Positions 1 through 11,107 of a stretch of DNA of 64,000 nucleotides are shown piece by piece. A model generated the notes under the pieces. That model was not told the DNA's origin, ran no database searches, and saw nothing but the letters and a program-made list of their open reading frames with translations. The stretch is from Salticus scenicus (taxonomy: Eukaryota; Arthropoda; Arachnida; Araneae; Salticidae). The number at the start of each line of letters is the position of its first letter. The first letter of the stretch is position 1. Where the stretch lies: assembly GCA_963930645.1 (NCBI GenBank), contig OZ005648.1, positions 271,881,830-271,945,829 on the forward strand, given 5' to 3'. The position numbers and the translations under genes were made by a program.

Positions 1-31
<31 letters not shown>
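1..31. repeat. (AT)n microsatellite
   Basis: The window opens in a pure AT dinucleotide run that continues as an impure AT tract to about position 50. Confidence 0.95.
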
Positions 32-34
<3 letters not shown>

Positions 35-49
35 TATAATTATATATAT

Positions 50-262
50 AAAAAGTACTATTTTATATTAGAATAATATTTTATATTAGTTTTTATATAA
101 TGTGCAATACGTATAGGTGTTTAAGTTGCATTAAATCTGAAAATATTTATCATAAGTTGACAATTTTGAAAATATCGGATATATATAAAAAATATCAGAT
201 ATATATCAAAATATCGGATATTTTTGATATTTTCGAAAATATCATGATATTTACGAACCCTG
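50..262. mobile_element. Terminal part of a hAT-like DNA transposon (other end not seen)
   Basis: Between about 170 and 262 an 'atatcggatat'-type motif recurs four times, and the block stops at 'gaaccctg'. Read on the opposite strand this is a CAGGGTTC terminus followed by subterminal ATATC repeats, a pattern common in hAT elements. It abuts LINE-derived coding sequence at 263, so it probably inserted into or next to that LINE. The other terminus was not found and should lie left of the window, so the family call is tentative. Confidence 0.4.
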
Positions 263-489
263 ATCCACATAAATACTTATTGCTTGGAGAACAACAACCT
301 GATTGTCCGAAATGTCATTATAGTGCACTAACCATTCGCCATATTCTCACCGACTGCCCTTGCCTTCGTCATCTGTATCGACATCATTTTAATTCATCTT
401 CACCCAATCTAACAAGCCTTTTAGGTGCAAATCCTCATTATCACTTGACAAATTTTTTGAAGGAGGCTGGTTTTTACTTCGACATCTGA
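262..489 (+). pseudogene. C-terminal end of a non-LTR retrotransposon reverse transcriptase
   Basis: An open frame of about 75 codons ends in TGA at 487-489. It contains a CPKC pair followed by HILTDCP, which is the CX2C...HX4C zinc-knuckle-like tail typical of jockey/I-clade LINE polymerases of arthropods. No reverse transcriptase core is present because the frame is cut on its 5' side by the DNA transposon end at 262. It is followed by an AT-rich 3' untranslated region and a poly(A) run, as expected of a LINE 3' end. The LINE assignment is fairly secure and the clade is not. Confidence 0.65.
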
Positions 490-637
490 TTTTATTGTTT
501 ACAATGTTCATCATATTTTACATCTGTTTTTTATTGTATACACTGTTTTTATTATTTTTGATTGTATGTAGTTTTGCTTCTTTTTTCTCCTGTGTTTTTT
601 TAATAACATTCTGGATGGGTAAACCCATCCAGAAGCA

Positions 638-671
<34 letters not shown>

Positions 672-672
672 C
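490..672 (+). mobile_element. LINE 3' untranslated region and poly(A) tail
   Basis: The T-rich stretch downstream of the LINE stop codon ends in a run of more than 20 A residues at about 648-671. It contains a perfect hairpin at 611-632 (CTGGATGGGT, 2-nt loop, ACCCATCCAG) just before the tail. Such 3' hairpins can be the reverse transcriptase recognition element in LINEs; that role is inferred here. Confidence 0.55.
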
Positions 673-724
673 AAGTCCTTCCGGCTTTTTCGGAAGGGTA
701 GGTTGATTTCTTTTTCCTTATCAA

Positions 725-757
725 GTAGCCGCCATTTTGTTTCAAAATGGCGGCTAC
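725..757. repeat. Perfect 14-bp inverted repeat with 5-nt loop
   Basis: The arms GTAGCCGCCATTTT and AAAATGGCGGCTAC are perfectly complementary. The 'aaatggcgg' core recurs throughout the adjoining satellite, so the hairpin is probably a head-to-head junction of satellite fragments rather than a regulatory site. Confidence 0.8.
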
Positions 758-759
758 AA

Positions 760-3175
760 ATTATTAATGCACTTGGTCGAAATATTGATGTAGGCTACAC
801 ATATGGAGTTTTAAGCAAATCGGTTCATAAATACATTTTTATGTGAATTTAAAATTTTCAAGTGGTCGGCGCAGTGGCGGATCCAGAACTTGACTTTTGG
901 GGGGGGCTAAGATTTTTCAAAGCGTTATTCTAGACCAATAAAAAATAAACAATTGCAATATTCAATTGTGAATGTCAGTGTTTTGGGGGGGGCTTCAGCC
1001 CCCTAGCCCCCCCCTTAAATCCGCCACTGGGCCGGCGCTTGGAAACAAAATGTTGGGTTAAGTTGACAAATATATGAAATGTATTTGTGAGATAAGTCTA
1101 CTGTACATATACAGTTCGAATTAATTCAAAATCTCAAAAGTCATCGTGTTGAAAAATTAAGTGGCTGCCGCTTCGACCAAAATGGCAGAAAAAGTTTCTC
1201 ATCTAAGATATCGTTGCAAATTTGAAAAAAAAATTTTGTGTAGAAATTCTTTCAAAGAGGCTTAGTAAGCTGCTAAAATGTTAGTTTTCTGCATTTCTAG
1301 TTTGTTTTAGCATCAAAATAGCCTAATTTTTCCTTAAAAACGCATTAAAAAGATCCAGTAACACAGATAATGGATTTGGCGACTTTTCCCCTATGTCGAC
1401 TTTTGGCGAGAAAATACTTTTTATCGATATACCAAAGTTGGACGCAATAACGTGATTGGTTCACGAGTTATGTGAATTGGCACCACTTGTAAAAAAAAGT
1501 GGAGTGAGATGCCCAGCGAACTTATCTGAGATATATGAATGATAAATCCACTACCCAAATTTGATGCGAATTGATTCTGTATTACTAAAGTTACCATAAT
1601 AACAAATTTTCAAGTGGCTGCCACTTAGAAATAAAATTGCGGAGCATGTCACTAAGTGAAATTATCCTAGACATTTGAACCATAAGTTTACTCTCCAACT
1701 TTTATTTGAATCAGTATAGTATTTTAAAAGTTATCGTGTTGGCATATTTTCAAGTGGCAGTGTGATTTCAAGTGTCTGGAACTTAGAAACAAGATGTCGG
1801 GGACAAGTTGCCCAGTGAAAACATTCAAGATAATTATATGATAATATCACTGTCCAAATTTGGTTCGATTTGGAGTATTTTTTCAGAAGTTATTCTGATT
1901 TTAAATTTTCAAGTGGGAGCCTGATTTCAAGTGGCCCCGCTTAACTTAAGATATCTGCCACTTTATTAAAAATGGCGGATATAGTTTATCAATAAACTTC
2001 ATTAAGATCCTTATGTGGTCTGTATTTATACCAAAATTCAAACAATTTCGGAATACGCTTTTTACAATTTAAATTTGAAATTTTCAAGTGGTTTGCACTT
2101 GAAAACAAAATGGCGGAGCAACTTGGTTAACAAACTCATCTAAGATATTTATAAGATAAGTTAAGACACTGTTCAAATTTGGTTCCATTTGGAGTATTAT
2201 TTCGGAAGTTATCATGGTTTTAAATTTTCAAGTGGTGGCCTGATTTCAAGTGGTCCCGCTTAACTTAAGATATGCGCCACTCTTTTAAAAATGGCGGATA
2301 AAGTTCATTAATAAAGTTATTTGAGACACTTGTGTAATCTATGTACACATCAAAATTAAAAAAAAATCGGAATACGCTTTTTACAATTTGAATTTGAAAT
2401 TTTCAAGTGGTCTCCACTTGCAGACAAAATGGCGGAGCAACTTGGTTAATAAATTCATCTAAGTTATTTATAAGATAAGTTAAGACACTGTCCAAATTTG
2501 GTTCGATTTGGAGTATTATTTCAGAAGTTATTGTGATTTTAAATTTTCAAGTGGTAGCGTGATTTCAAGTGTCCCCACTTAAGTTATCTACCACTTTATT
2601 AAAAATGATGGATAAATACCATTAATAAACATCATTGAGACCCTTATGTGGTCTGTATTTACATCAAATTTCAAACAAATTCGGAATAAGCTTTTTACAA
2701 TTTGAATTTGAAATTTTCAAGTGGTCTCCACTTGAAAACAAAATGGCAGAGCAACTTGATTAATAAACTCATCTAAGATATTTATAAGATAAGTTAAGAC
2801 ACTGTCTAAATTTGGTTCGATTTGGAGTATTATTTCGGAAGTTATAGTGATTTTAAATTTCCAAGTGGTAGCCTCATTTCAAGTGGCCCGCTTAACTTAA
2901 AATATCTGCCACTTTATTAAAAATGGCGGATAAACTTCATTGAGACCCTTATGTGGCCTGTATTTACATCAAAATTCAAGGAAATGTTGCTTTAAATATG
3001 CTTTTTACAATGTCGGTTTGAAATTTTCAAGTGGCTGCCACTTGAAAACAAAAAGTCAGAGCAACTTGGTTAACAAACTCATCCAAGATATTTATAAGAT
3101 TAGTTCACTGTCCAAATTTGGTTCGATTTCGTGTATTATTTCGGGAGTTATCGTGATGACAAAATTTTCATTATA
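760..3175. repeat. Satellite-like tandem array, unit about 310-320 bp
   Basis: A unit containing 'aaattttcaagtgg', 'acaaaatggcggagcaacttgg', 'aagacactgtccaaatttgg' and 'tttggagtattatttcgg' repeats along this stretch. The 'gcggagcaacttgg' mark falls near 2113, 2431, 2745 and 3057, giving a period of 311-318 bp. Copies left of about 1900 are much more diverged. Each unit carries the 'ttttcaagtgg' motif about twice, suggesting the unit grew from a half-size ancestor. Short open frames inside follow the repeat and are not genes. Confidence 0.85.
872..1029. mobile_element. 158-bp hAT-type MITE inserted in the satellite
   Basis: The ends CAGTGGCGGAT and ATCCGCCACTG are inverted, and the element is flanked by 8-bp duplications GGTCGGCG (864-871) and GGCCGGCG (1030-1037) with one mismatch. 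An 8-bp duplication and a CAGTG terminus fit the hAT superfamily. Long G and C runs (about 899-907 and 1001-1013) sit inside it and could pair. It has no coding capacity. Confidence 0.8.
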
Positions 3176-3200
3176 GATATATATATATATATATATATAG
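3174..3200. repeat. (AT)n microsatellite
   Basis: A short AT dinucleotide run closes the satellite array. Confidence 0.85.
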
Positions 3201-4113
3201 ATAAACGAAGTGATTGCAATAGGTCAATTTCTAAAGAAATCAACCTAAAAAGCACTGTATACCTCATATCTCAAAATGCATGAAATTACATATTGCAGTA
3301 ATCACTGACACACTGAACGCTTCGTGCACATAAAAATAATTATTGCTCCCCCCTCTTTTCTTTACAAATTTGAAACAAACACAAATTATAAAAATGCCAA
3401 AGGCACATATTTTTTTTATGAATACTGAGTAGATAAAACAATTTAATCCTCGTTATTTATAATTTAAAAAAACATATAATTTTAAATTTTGCATAATCAT
3501 CCAGTTTCAAGAGATTGCTATTTGGAATGAGCATAATAGCCTAACATATATAAATATATTTCTCTTACATATATATTTACTTACATATAAATATGTATTT
3601 AAACTGTTAAATTTATTTATATAAAAAAAAAAAAAAAAACTTCTAATACTCTTTATACTTGAATATACATGGACGTTCCTAAAGCTCCTTCAATAAAAAG
3701 TTAACAACACTGATTAAATATCCTGTCATTTCAATAAATTTCACTCCATTTTTGTTATTTACTTCAAAAACGACACAATTCAACAAAAATAACATATTAA
3801 ACCAATTACTGTAAAGCATTTCCTTTAAAATTGCTGTGATAAAACATGGCGTCATTAATTCTCAAACTTTCAATTCAAACATTCAAAAGACACACTTTAA
3901 TTCAGCAACTAAACAAAGCACCATACACTGGTGATGTAATGCATGACGCAAAGAAGCAGAAGTAAACACAAAGCCCATAACATCTGGTGATTTAGCTCGC
4001 TTGGCATAGTTGGCCGGTGAAACTACAATTAAGCCTAAATTTCTATGATAAAGATAAATATTATAAAAACTTAATTATATGAACATTATTAAACTTTTAT
4101 AAATATGATACAC
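3201..4113. other. AT-rich intergenic DNA, nothing recognised
   Basis: This stretch has a poly(A) run near 3624-3640 and scattered AT-rich low-complexity sequence. No gene, TIR pair or tandem repeat was recognised. Confidence 0.5.
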
Positions 4114-4121
4114 TTATATAT

Positions 4122-5204
4122 TAGGGCTGTGCCGATTAATCGGTTCAATTAATCGATCAATGCTTGGTTCCGATCAATTTTTTTAATCGAGTTAATCGGA
4201 TCGATTAATTCAATTAAAAATTTTTTTAATCCGATTAAAATTTTCAAACTACGAATTAAAAAAAAAATGCTGTTCTGCCTACAAAATAATTTTTCACATA
4301 TTTTGCTAACAAACATTCTAAGAAACATCCATCAAATAATGAAAAGAAAAAAAAAGTATATAAATAAATAAAAATAAAACCTCTCACTTTTGTTGATAGA
4401 GAAAAGGGGAAGGACAGTTATTAAACAAAATGCTGCTACATGTGCATGCTGAAGCAACACCGCTTGTCTGTAGCCTTCTACAGAAAGTGTTGGCTAGGGC
4501 AATAGTATTCTCAGAAACAAGAAGATTTCAAAAAATGGAAATGCTAAAGATAAAAAAGAAAAGAACAGAAGGGATTGAGATTTCCACTATCCCTCTGATG
4601 AGGAAAATGTCTACAGAGTTTCACAATATCTTGAAGCGTTTATTGTCTGTTCAGAATTGCTGATAGTAACTGTCGAAGTAGAAACAGAAAATAACATTCT
4701 GTGTTCTAGTCCGAAGTGACAAAGAAGAACTGGAATATAAGAATTTAAGATTTTTATGATAATGGTATGGAATTTTGAGAATTCATTTAAAAATAGTGAC
4801 AAGCAAGATGGACAAGGCCTGCAAATATAAAACTAAAATATGTGTAAATTAAATTAATGTTTCTTTCAAAATGAATTGAAAAATTAATTTATTAAAAAAA
4901 AAATTAAATAAGTAAAAATATTTATATAAAATTAACACTTAAAGTCACCAATTATTACTCTGAAAATTGATTTAAATTTCAGCTATGAAACAGATATAAT
5001 TGATTAGACAAAATTTTTGGAAAAAAAAATCAGTCAAACTTATGAATAATATATATATATACACACACAATATGAAAGTTTTAATCATCACTGAAATAAA
5101 ATTATAATATAAAAAAAAAGAAAGAAAATCGATTAAAAATCCAATTAATCGATTAATGAACTACGATTAACCCAGTTAAAACTCTTAATCGATTCCCACC
5201 CCTA
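4122..5204. mobile_element. 1.08-kb non-autonomous hAT element
   Basis: The termini TAGGGCTG... and ...CCACCCCTA are imperfectly inverted and followed inward by many copies of an 'attaatcgat' motif at both ends. Perfect 8-bp duplications TTATATAT flank it (4114-4121 and 5205-5212). A 77-codon open frame at 4430-4663 is lysine-rich and carries no transposase motif I recognise. The element is therefore non-autonomous or decayed. Confidence 0.8.
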
Positions 5205-5248
5205 TTATATATGCATTATACTTCATCTTGTATCTTGTATAATGATAT

Positions 5249-5786
5249 CAGGGGTCTGTCCAGACTTTTCAAATAGGGTCTTGTTTTTGTGAAATTATGA
5301 AAAATCTAGGCGTAATTTTGTGAATCTGAACTTAGTGTGAAAATAAAGTTCTTCCGAGCTTTTCAGCTAGGGTCCTCCTTTTGTGAAATTGTGAAAAATG
5401 TAATAATGCAAAATAAAATTACAATTAAGGTTTCACTTAGACAGTGACGGTTCTTTATTATAGAGCTGAGCTCACACTTACTGATAGAAACCTTTTATAA
5501 ATTAGAAATTAAATATCAGCTTTTTGGAGGAAATACAGCAGAGCACATCTGATTATTCAAGTGGTCGGTTCATATCATGAAAGATTAGTTTTCAAAATGA
5601 AACAGATTTATCAAAGGTCTGTTTTTAAGAGGAAAAATTTTGTGATAAGGCCTTTCTTAGGACAAACAATTTTGTGAAGGGTCCTTTTTCAGGGTCAAAA
5701 GTTTTGTGAAGGGTCCTTTTTTTAGGATAAATAATTTTGTGAAGGGTCCTTTAACGGACCCAGGTTTTCATCTGGACAGACCCCTG
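5249..5786. mobile_element. DNA transposon with 'ttttgtgaagggtcc' repeats (copy 1)
   Basis: The inverted ends CAGGGGTCTGTCCAGA and TCTGGACAGACCCCTG match almost perfectly. Flanks are GATAT and GACAT, a possible 5-bp duplication with one mismatch. Inside, 'ttttgtgaagggtcc' recurs at least three times on the right side. The same family occurs at 23444-23872, with fragments at 30783-30873 and 58860-59190. There is no coding capacity, and the hAT-like assignment rests only on the CAGGG ends. Confidence 0.75.
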
Positions 5787-6244
5787 GACATGTTATTAAT
5801 TGGTGACATGCATTTAATATAAAAGTACCTTTTATTCATTCTATATATTTAATTGTGTTTTGTTTTAGAGAAGTTTCTAAAAAGTATTGTAATACTTTGT
5901 AAGGTAACTTTTAAGTAATATTTTACAAGTTCCTTTATATTCCTTTTATTTTCGTGTAATAATGCCTCAAAATTTGGTGTGTGGCAAGGATTGAAAACTG
6001 AAAACTTATGTTAAATAAAAAAGTATAAGTATATAAATATTACATATGTTTCATTATGTAAATGGATATTTAGGGTGATAGAGTAGGATAATAGTGGGTA
6101 CTGTTGTGACTAATTAAGCCTATAACACAAAACGAAAATTAATAGGCAAAAGAGAAAATCTATTTTCTTTTATGGAAGTAATCTGAATACCTATAATAAA
6201 AGAAAGGAAAAATATTTTGCATTGTAACCGATTTAAAGCTAATA
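5787..6244. other. AT-rich spacer between two elements
   Basis: No gene or repeat structure was recognised in this stretch. Confidence 0.4.
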
Positions 6245-6252
6245 TACAATAA

Positions 6253-7360
6253 TAGAGGTGCCAAGTGTTATGATTTGTCCGTAATTATTATGATTTACGG
6301 CAATAATTACGTTATTACGGACAACATATAAAAATTACGGATTATACGCTTTTTAAAATGTCGCGGATATCTTTCCTTAAAAAAAAAATTAAAAAAGAAA
6401 CTCCACTAACGATCGACGATTAAACGCACAACGGATGCATTCCAATTGATAATTTTTCTCCATCCATAACATAAATGTCAATATTCATTTTAAACTTGCT
6501 TCATACGATTCTAGAAACTACAAAGAAATAGAATTATTAAATATTTCTTGCTAATTTAATTATTTTTTGCCCCCACCCTCTTTTCTTATCTCCAACCAGC
6601 CATCGTTGATTAAAAGCTCTGCTGAAGCCTTTAGTTTCCCATTCTTTCTCCATCAGCAACATAAATGTCAATATTCATTTTAAACTTGCTTTATTAGATT
6701 CTAGAACCTATAAAGAAATAGAATTGTTTCATTTCTCATTTCTCTAATTATTTATATTTTGACTGCCCCTCCTGCTTCCCAGCTAGTGATCATGGATTAC
6801 TTCTAGAACCAAAAAAAGGGACAGGAGTGCTCAATATTTCTTACATATGTAATTATTTTTAGGCTGTATTACTGAACTTGATGAATCTATTTGCTTTTCC
6901 TTAATAAATTTAAAATACATGCTATACCACCAAACAATTTTTTTTGTTAGGTTTTATGCAAGATACATAAAGAAAAAAAAATAATAATAAAGTTCTATTA
7001 AAAAAAGAACAATGTTTTAGTATTTAATGCCATAAAAACAGTTGTCTAAAAAAAAAGTGACTTTTAAGTAATAAATAAAATAAATTTTTTGTAAACGCCC
7101 CCCCCCCCCCCCAAAAAAAAAAAAAAAAAAAAAAAAACTCTCATTTTGTAAGAAGATAAAGAAATACATATTTATTTACTTTTGTTTTAGAATTTTTTCT
7201 AATTTTTTACTTAATATATTATATATTTGTTTGCAAAAATGCAATTTGTCATTATATGTAAGCTTGTGCATAAAAATACTCTGCGACATGTTTCACGTCT
7301 CTACGTTGCATAAGTATATAACTCTCATTACTGATAGCTCTTACTAAAACTTGGCACCTC
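6253..7360. mobile_element. 1.1-kb non-autonomous hAT element related to the one at 43275-48318
   Basis: The ends TAGAGGTGCCAAGT and ACTTGGCACCTC are inverted, and perfect 8-bp duplications TACAATAA flank the element (6245-6252 and 7361-7368). The segment around 6355-6790 (a 'gatatcc' with 'cgcgac' block, a 'cgatcgacg' block, and a repeated 'aacataaatgtcaatattcattttaaacttg' block) reappears in reverse complement at about 47830-48250. It is therefore probably a deletion relative of that larger family. A C15/A24 homopolymer pair lies near 7098-7138. Confidence 0.8.
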
Positions 7361-7562
7361 TACAATAAGAGCAATAGCCCATGATCTTTTTACCTGAGCG
7401 AATAGTATAATTAAGACATAAAATCAAACAGTATATGCAATGAAATCAGATTTTTTTAGAGAACAATATTTCTTTATTTCTCTGCAAATCAAGATATAAA
7501 AACATATTTTAAAATAAAAGATCAGAAGATTCATTATCCTACAAATTATACTATGCTTAGCG

Positions 7563-8727
7563 TAGTGATGTGGATTGGGTAAATACCCAGTGGGTAGGTA
7601 AATATTTTTTGGGTATTTACCCAGGTATTTACCCGAGGCTTGGGTAAATACCCAAAAACTGGGTATTTTGGAAAAAAAATTATATATACTTTATTGCATA
7701 CAATAATTTGACTTACTAATGCACATAAAGAATATTAATTACTGCTTTAATTATTTTTTCTGGATTTTGTTTATTTTTTATTTTTTTAATTTCATTAAGA
7801 GACTTTTACTTATTAAATGTTAATACATTTGATCAATTTTAAGTGGGGAAAAAAAGGGAAAGAAAGAGGACCTGCTTTGAACTTTAGGCGACTGCTTTGA
7901 CTGTTAGGCAACTCTCTACTTATTGTAGCCAGTAACTAAAACCAATATTGTGGGCTTGTATGGGGTATTTTAGCCAATTATAAATCATTAGCCAATACAT
8001 ATTTTTAAATTCTGTTTTGACATTCGGGAAATTCAAAACTGTTAAATTGATTATTATTATCTAAAAATTGACTTTTAAAAAATTTAATATTTTATTTTGA
8101 AGCTGTAAAATTCAAAATATCACTTAGTCAAAATTTGCAACATGCTTGTAATATATAGTACCTGCTGCTTATTAAAATCACATTCGTCCTGAGCCAAAGT
8201 GATTTTATTAAGCAGCTGATTTTTATATCCGGCGAAAGATCCTGCAGCTGTACTCAAGAAAGAGGTATTACTTTCCTGAATATGGAAAGAAATTTCAAAA
8301 GGTAACAAATAATGTAATTAATAAACAATATTAATTAAATTTTGATAGATAATTAATAGATTGTTCACTCAAAATAAATAAATTAAATACATCCCAAGTT
8401 TCGATACTCTTTCCTTCGAAGAAAATCATTATTACTTTCCCAAAAGTTCATGCATTTTTTATTTATTTATATAAGATCTTTGTGTTTAAATCTGTTGTTT
8501 CTTAGTTATTTCAAAATAAGAATTAGATATTATCTTTTAATAATTAAAAAGAAAAAAATCACTTGCGAACGAAATCAAATTTGTAACTTATTACCGCAAG
8601 AAAACGTTCTTTGAAATTTTCACCGAGACAAGTGATGGGGCATGTTCAATTTGTAACTATGCTGTAAGTGTAAAATCTTTGACAAAAAGTGATAACAGCG
8701 AGATTGCTGTTTTTATTTTCCTTTTTA

Positions 8728-8760
<33 letters not shown>

Positions 8761-9638
8761 ACAGATTAAATAAAATTAAATATTAAAAAAAAAATAGTGC
8801 GCATGAATTACATTTTTTGCTGCTGAAGATATTTTTTTTTTAGTCTATTAACCAACGATGCTGATTTTATTAAGCGGCGGTTTAAAAAGTAGTTTGTATT
8901 GATTTGATTACAGTTCTGGTAATTTGATTAGATTAACCAGCTGATTTTATTAACCAATGAATTTATTAAGTGGCGGTTACTGTATTTTATTTTTGATCTT
9001 ATTACAGAACTTAAAAAGTCTATTGTTATATATATATTTCAAGTTTAAACCCCGCTCTCTATCTCTCAATCTCTCGTTTTTTTTAAATGTCATTTTAGGA
9101 TAATTTTAATATGGTTGCAAAAAACCCTGCAATAATTCTCAGGACTTTTTAAAATAGTATCACAATTCCCTTTGCAATTGTATCTAGTTATCTTTTTTTT
9201 TTTTTTTTTCTTTCCATTATCAGTTTCCTTTTTCATTTAGAACCAAACTCAACAGTTTCTTTCAGTTTAAATTAATTAATATTGCTATTAAAAATCTGAA
9301 AATACTTTATAGCAAAAAAAGAGCTAATATTTAAATCAAATATTTTATACAAAATGCATGATGTCGTATTGCATTTGTTTTTCTGATTAATTTTTTTAGT
9401 TTTATGAAAATTAAAAATTTTATGTAAGTCTCAAATGTTTCTAACTTTTCTTTACACACTCTGTCTCTCTCTTCCTTTCTCTCTCTATATATAAATGCCA
9501 TATTATACAGACATTTTATTCGAATACAGTTCATTGAAAAATAAATACCCAGGTAAATACCCATTTTGGGTATTTACCTGGGTATATACCTTGGGTATTT
9601 ACCCTTAAAAATAAATACCTGGGTATTTTACATCACTA
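7563..9638. mobile_element. 2.1-kb element with GGGTAAATACCCA subterminal repeats
   Basis: The outer ends share GTGATGT / ACATCAC in inverted orientation, and 'tgcttag' flanks both sides (7554-7561 and 9639-9646, 7 of 8 matching). The first ~110 and last ~100 bases are packed with direct and inverted copies of 'gggtaaataccca'. Such dense subterminal repeats are typical transposase-binding arrays of hAT elements. The interior is AT-rich with a second nested element and no intact frame. Confidence 0.7.
8156..8982. mobile_element. Nested MITE with 'ttattaagcggcggtta' ends (tentative)
   Basis: The right end reads inward as CAGTAACCGCCACTTAATAAA. The left end near 8156 (agtacctgctgcttattaaaa) is a diverged inverted counterpart, and both sit next to TA. 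'tgattttattaagc' recurs inside at 8201 and 8861. Ends of this sort with a TA target fit a Tc1/pogo-type MITE, but the left boundary is decayed. Confidence 0.45.
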
Positions 9639-9774
9639 TGCTTAGGACTACAGGCGTCCTCTTATTTTACTTTATTCTTATTAGTGTTTACTTAATTCAA
9701 TTTTGGCCTAATTGTAATAATCGACACTATGACCACTGAAAAAGGGAAAGTAAATAAAATAACAGGACTAACCT

Positions 9775-10105
9775 TGATGGGAATAATCGCTGGTGCTTTA
9801 CTGAAAATTCAGTGCAGATGCGCTGGGAGGATATGAAGATGAGGAATCGTTCCATCATTAAAATCTGATGATACTCTTGGACACTTCCATCAGAGTTTGC
9901 TTGGCTGCAGCAGTATTGAAACACATGATGAAGATTTAACGCTTCCGACGATGATGGGGATCACTTGCTCTTTTTGGACAACTTCAATTCAATACAGGTG
10001 CATTGGGAAGGAATGATGCTAGGGATATCTGTCGCTCCATTCAGATGCTACTGTAGGGCATTTTTTTAACGGAGAACGCTTGGCCAGGGCAGTATTGAGA
10101 CAGGA
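9775..10105. repeat. Two-copy tandem duplication, unit about 170-185 bp
   Basis: Copy 1 (about 9775-9937) and copy 2 (about 9953-10105) align along their length, for example 'gatgggaataatcgctggtg' with 'gatggggatcacttgctc', and 'ggctgcagcagtattga' with 'ggccagggcagtattga'. This stretch is visibly richer in G and C than its surroundings. Open frames on the - strand (9727-9924, 10041-10343) overlap it but show no domain I recognise. It could be an old duplicated exon or a TE internal repeat. Confidence 0.65.
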
Positions 10106-11107
10106 CTACATCTACATCTTTTTCTGCTCTGATGCTCGGGGGATGCGGGGACCAGGTTTCCGCTCTTTCTATTTTTTTCTTATATATTTTTTTGGAAGAA
10201 GCGAATTCCCGTACATCCGTGGGAGAAGAAATCTGCATGTGGGTGGTCAAATAAGGGAGACAAGGATTCTCAGAATGAACCTGTAGTCCACATCGTTGCA
10301 ATAAAGACATTTTACAATAAAACATAGAAAAGGCAACATACATATGTATTTACAAAAAGCATATGTTTACATCCAATTAAAAATATAAAAATAAAATAAA
10401 CCTCTATTTTACATTTCAATGTAATTCTAGAATAATATTTTTGTTCTCATTTCTTTCTTTCTTTCTTCTTTTTTTTTTTTTTTAATTCAATCCTCACAAC
10501 AGGTACTTATCAGTGTTGTGCGAGCTCACAAAAAAAAAAAAAAAAAAAAACGAGCTAGTTCAAACTCAAGTTTATCGTGCAAAAAAGGAGTTAGTTTGCG
10601 TTCAAACTCATGTCTGAAAAAATGAATCCGCTCAACTCAAATTTATTCTTAAAAGGGAGCGAAACTCTTTAAGAACTCATTTTTGCGTAAATTTTTATCT
10701 TTGTTTTTCTAAATAGATTTTCCCCTTTGTGACAGTTTCATAGATAATTTACATTTTTTACTTTCTTCGATATTCACTAGAAGGAAGTACTGGATTCATA
10801 AAAATTTTTGATGGATTTACGCGTTTTGAAAGGTCCAGATTTTAACACCCAAAATTTAATGGCGCTGTTCAGAAAAGGAAAAAAAATTATAACTCTTTAA
10901 GCTTTAACAATATGGTTTCAATCTTTTGGGGGCTTTTTTGTTTTGTTTAGATCTCTCTCTCTCTATATATATTATATAAAATAATTGATTTATCTTTAAA
11001 AGATTTTGAGTTATAAAATGTTTTGTGAAAAAATCGATGTTTCGTAAAATCTAAAAATATGGATCGCTAATCCGTATTTAGTTAAACATTTTTAAGCTTA
11101 TTCTTAG
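10106..11107. other. Non-coding stretch with simple repeats and one possible hAT end
   Basis: It contains a CTTT-rich run near 10447-10485. From about 10515 there is a 'cagtgttgtgcgagctc' start followed by 'aactca'-type repeats, resembling a hAT left end for which no right end was found. A (CT)n(AT)n microsatellite lies near 10952-10972. No gene is recognised. Confidence 0.4.

Noticed and set aside
3990..4020. tRNA-like 'ttagctcgcttggcatagttggc' sequence
   Set aside because: No acceptor stem or T-loop box B can be placed around it.
4592..4610. Another CTGATGA occurrence checked for a hammerhead
   Set aside because: No following stem II and GAAA at suitable spacing, so it is a chance heptamer.
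4430..4663. Possible transposase frame inside the hAT element at 4122-5204
   Set aside because: No zinc finger, catalytic or dimerisation motif can be seen. The frame is short and Lys/Arg-rich.
10041..10343. 100-codon - strand frame and the overlapping + strand frame at 10080-10286
   Set aside because: Both overlap the end of an unidentified duplication and low-complexity sequence, and neither resembles a known protein.
10515..10700. hAT-type left end beginning CAGTGTTGTGCGAGCTC
   Set aside because: No matching inverted right end or target duplication was found, so it is mentioned only within the surrounding stretch.
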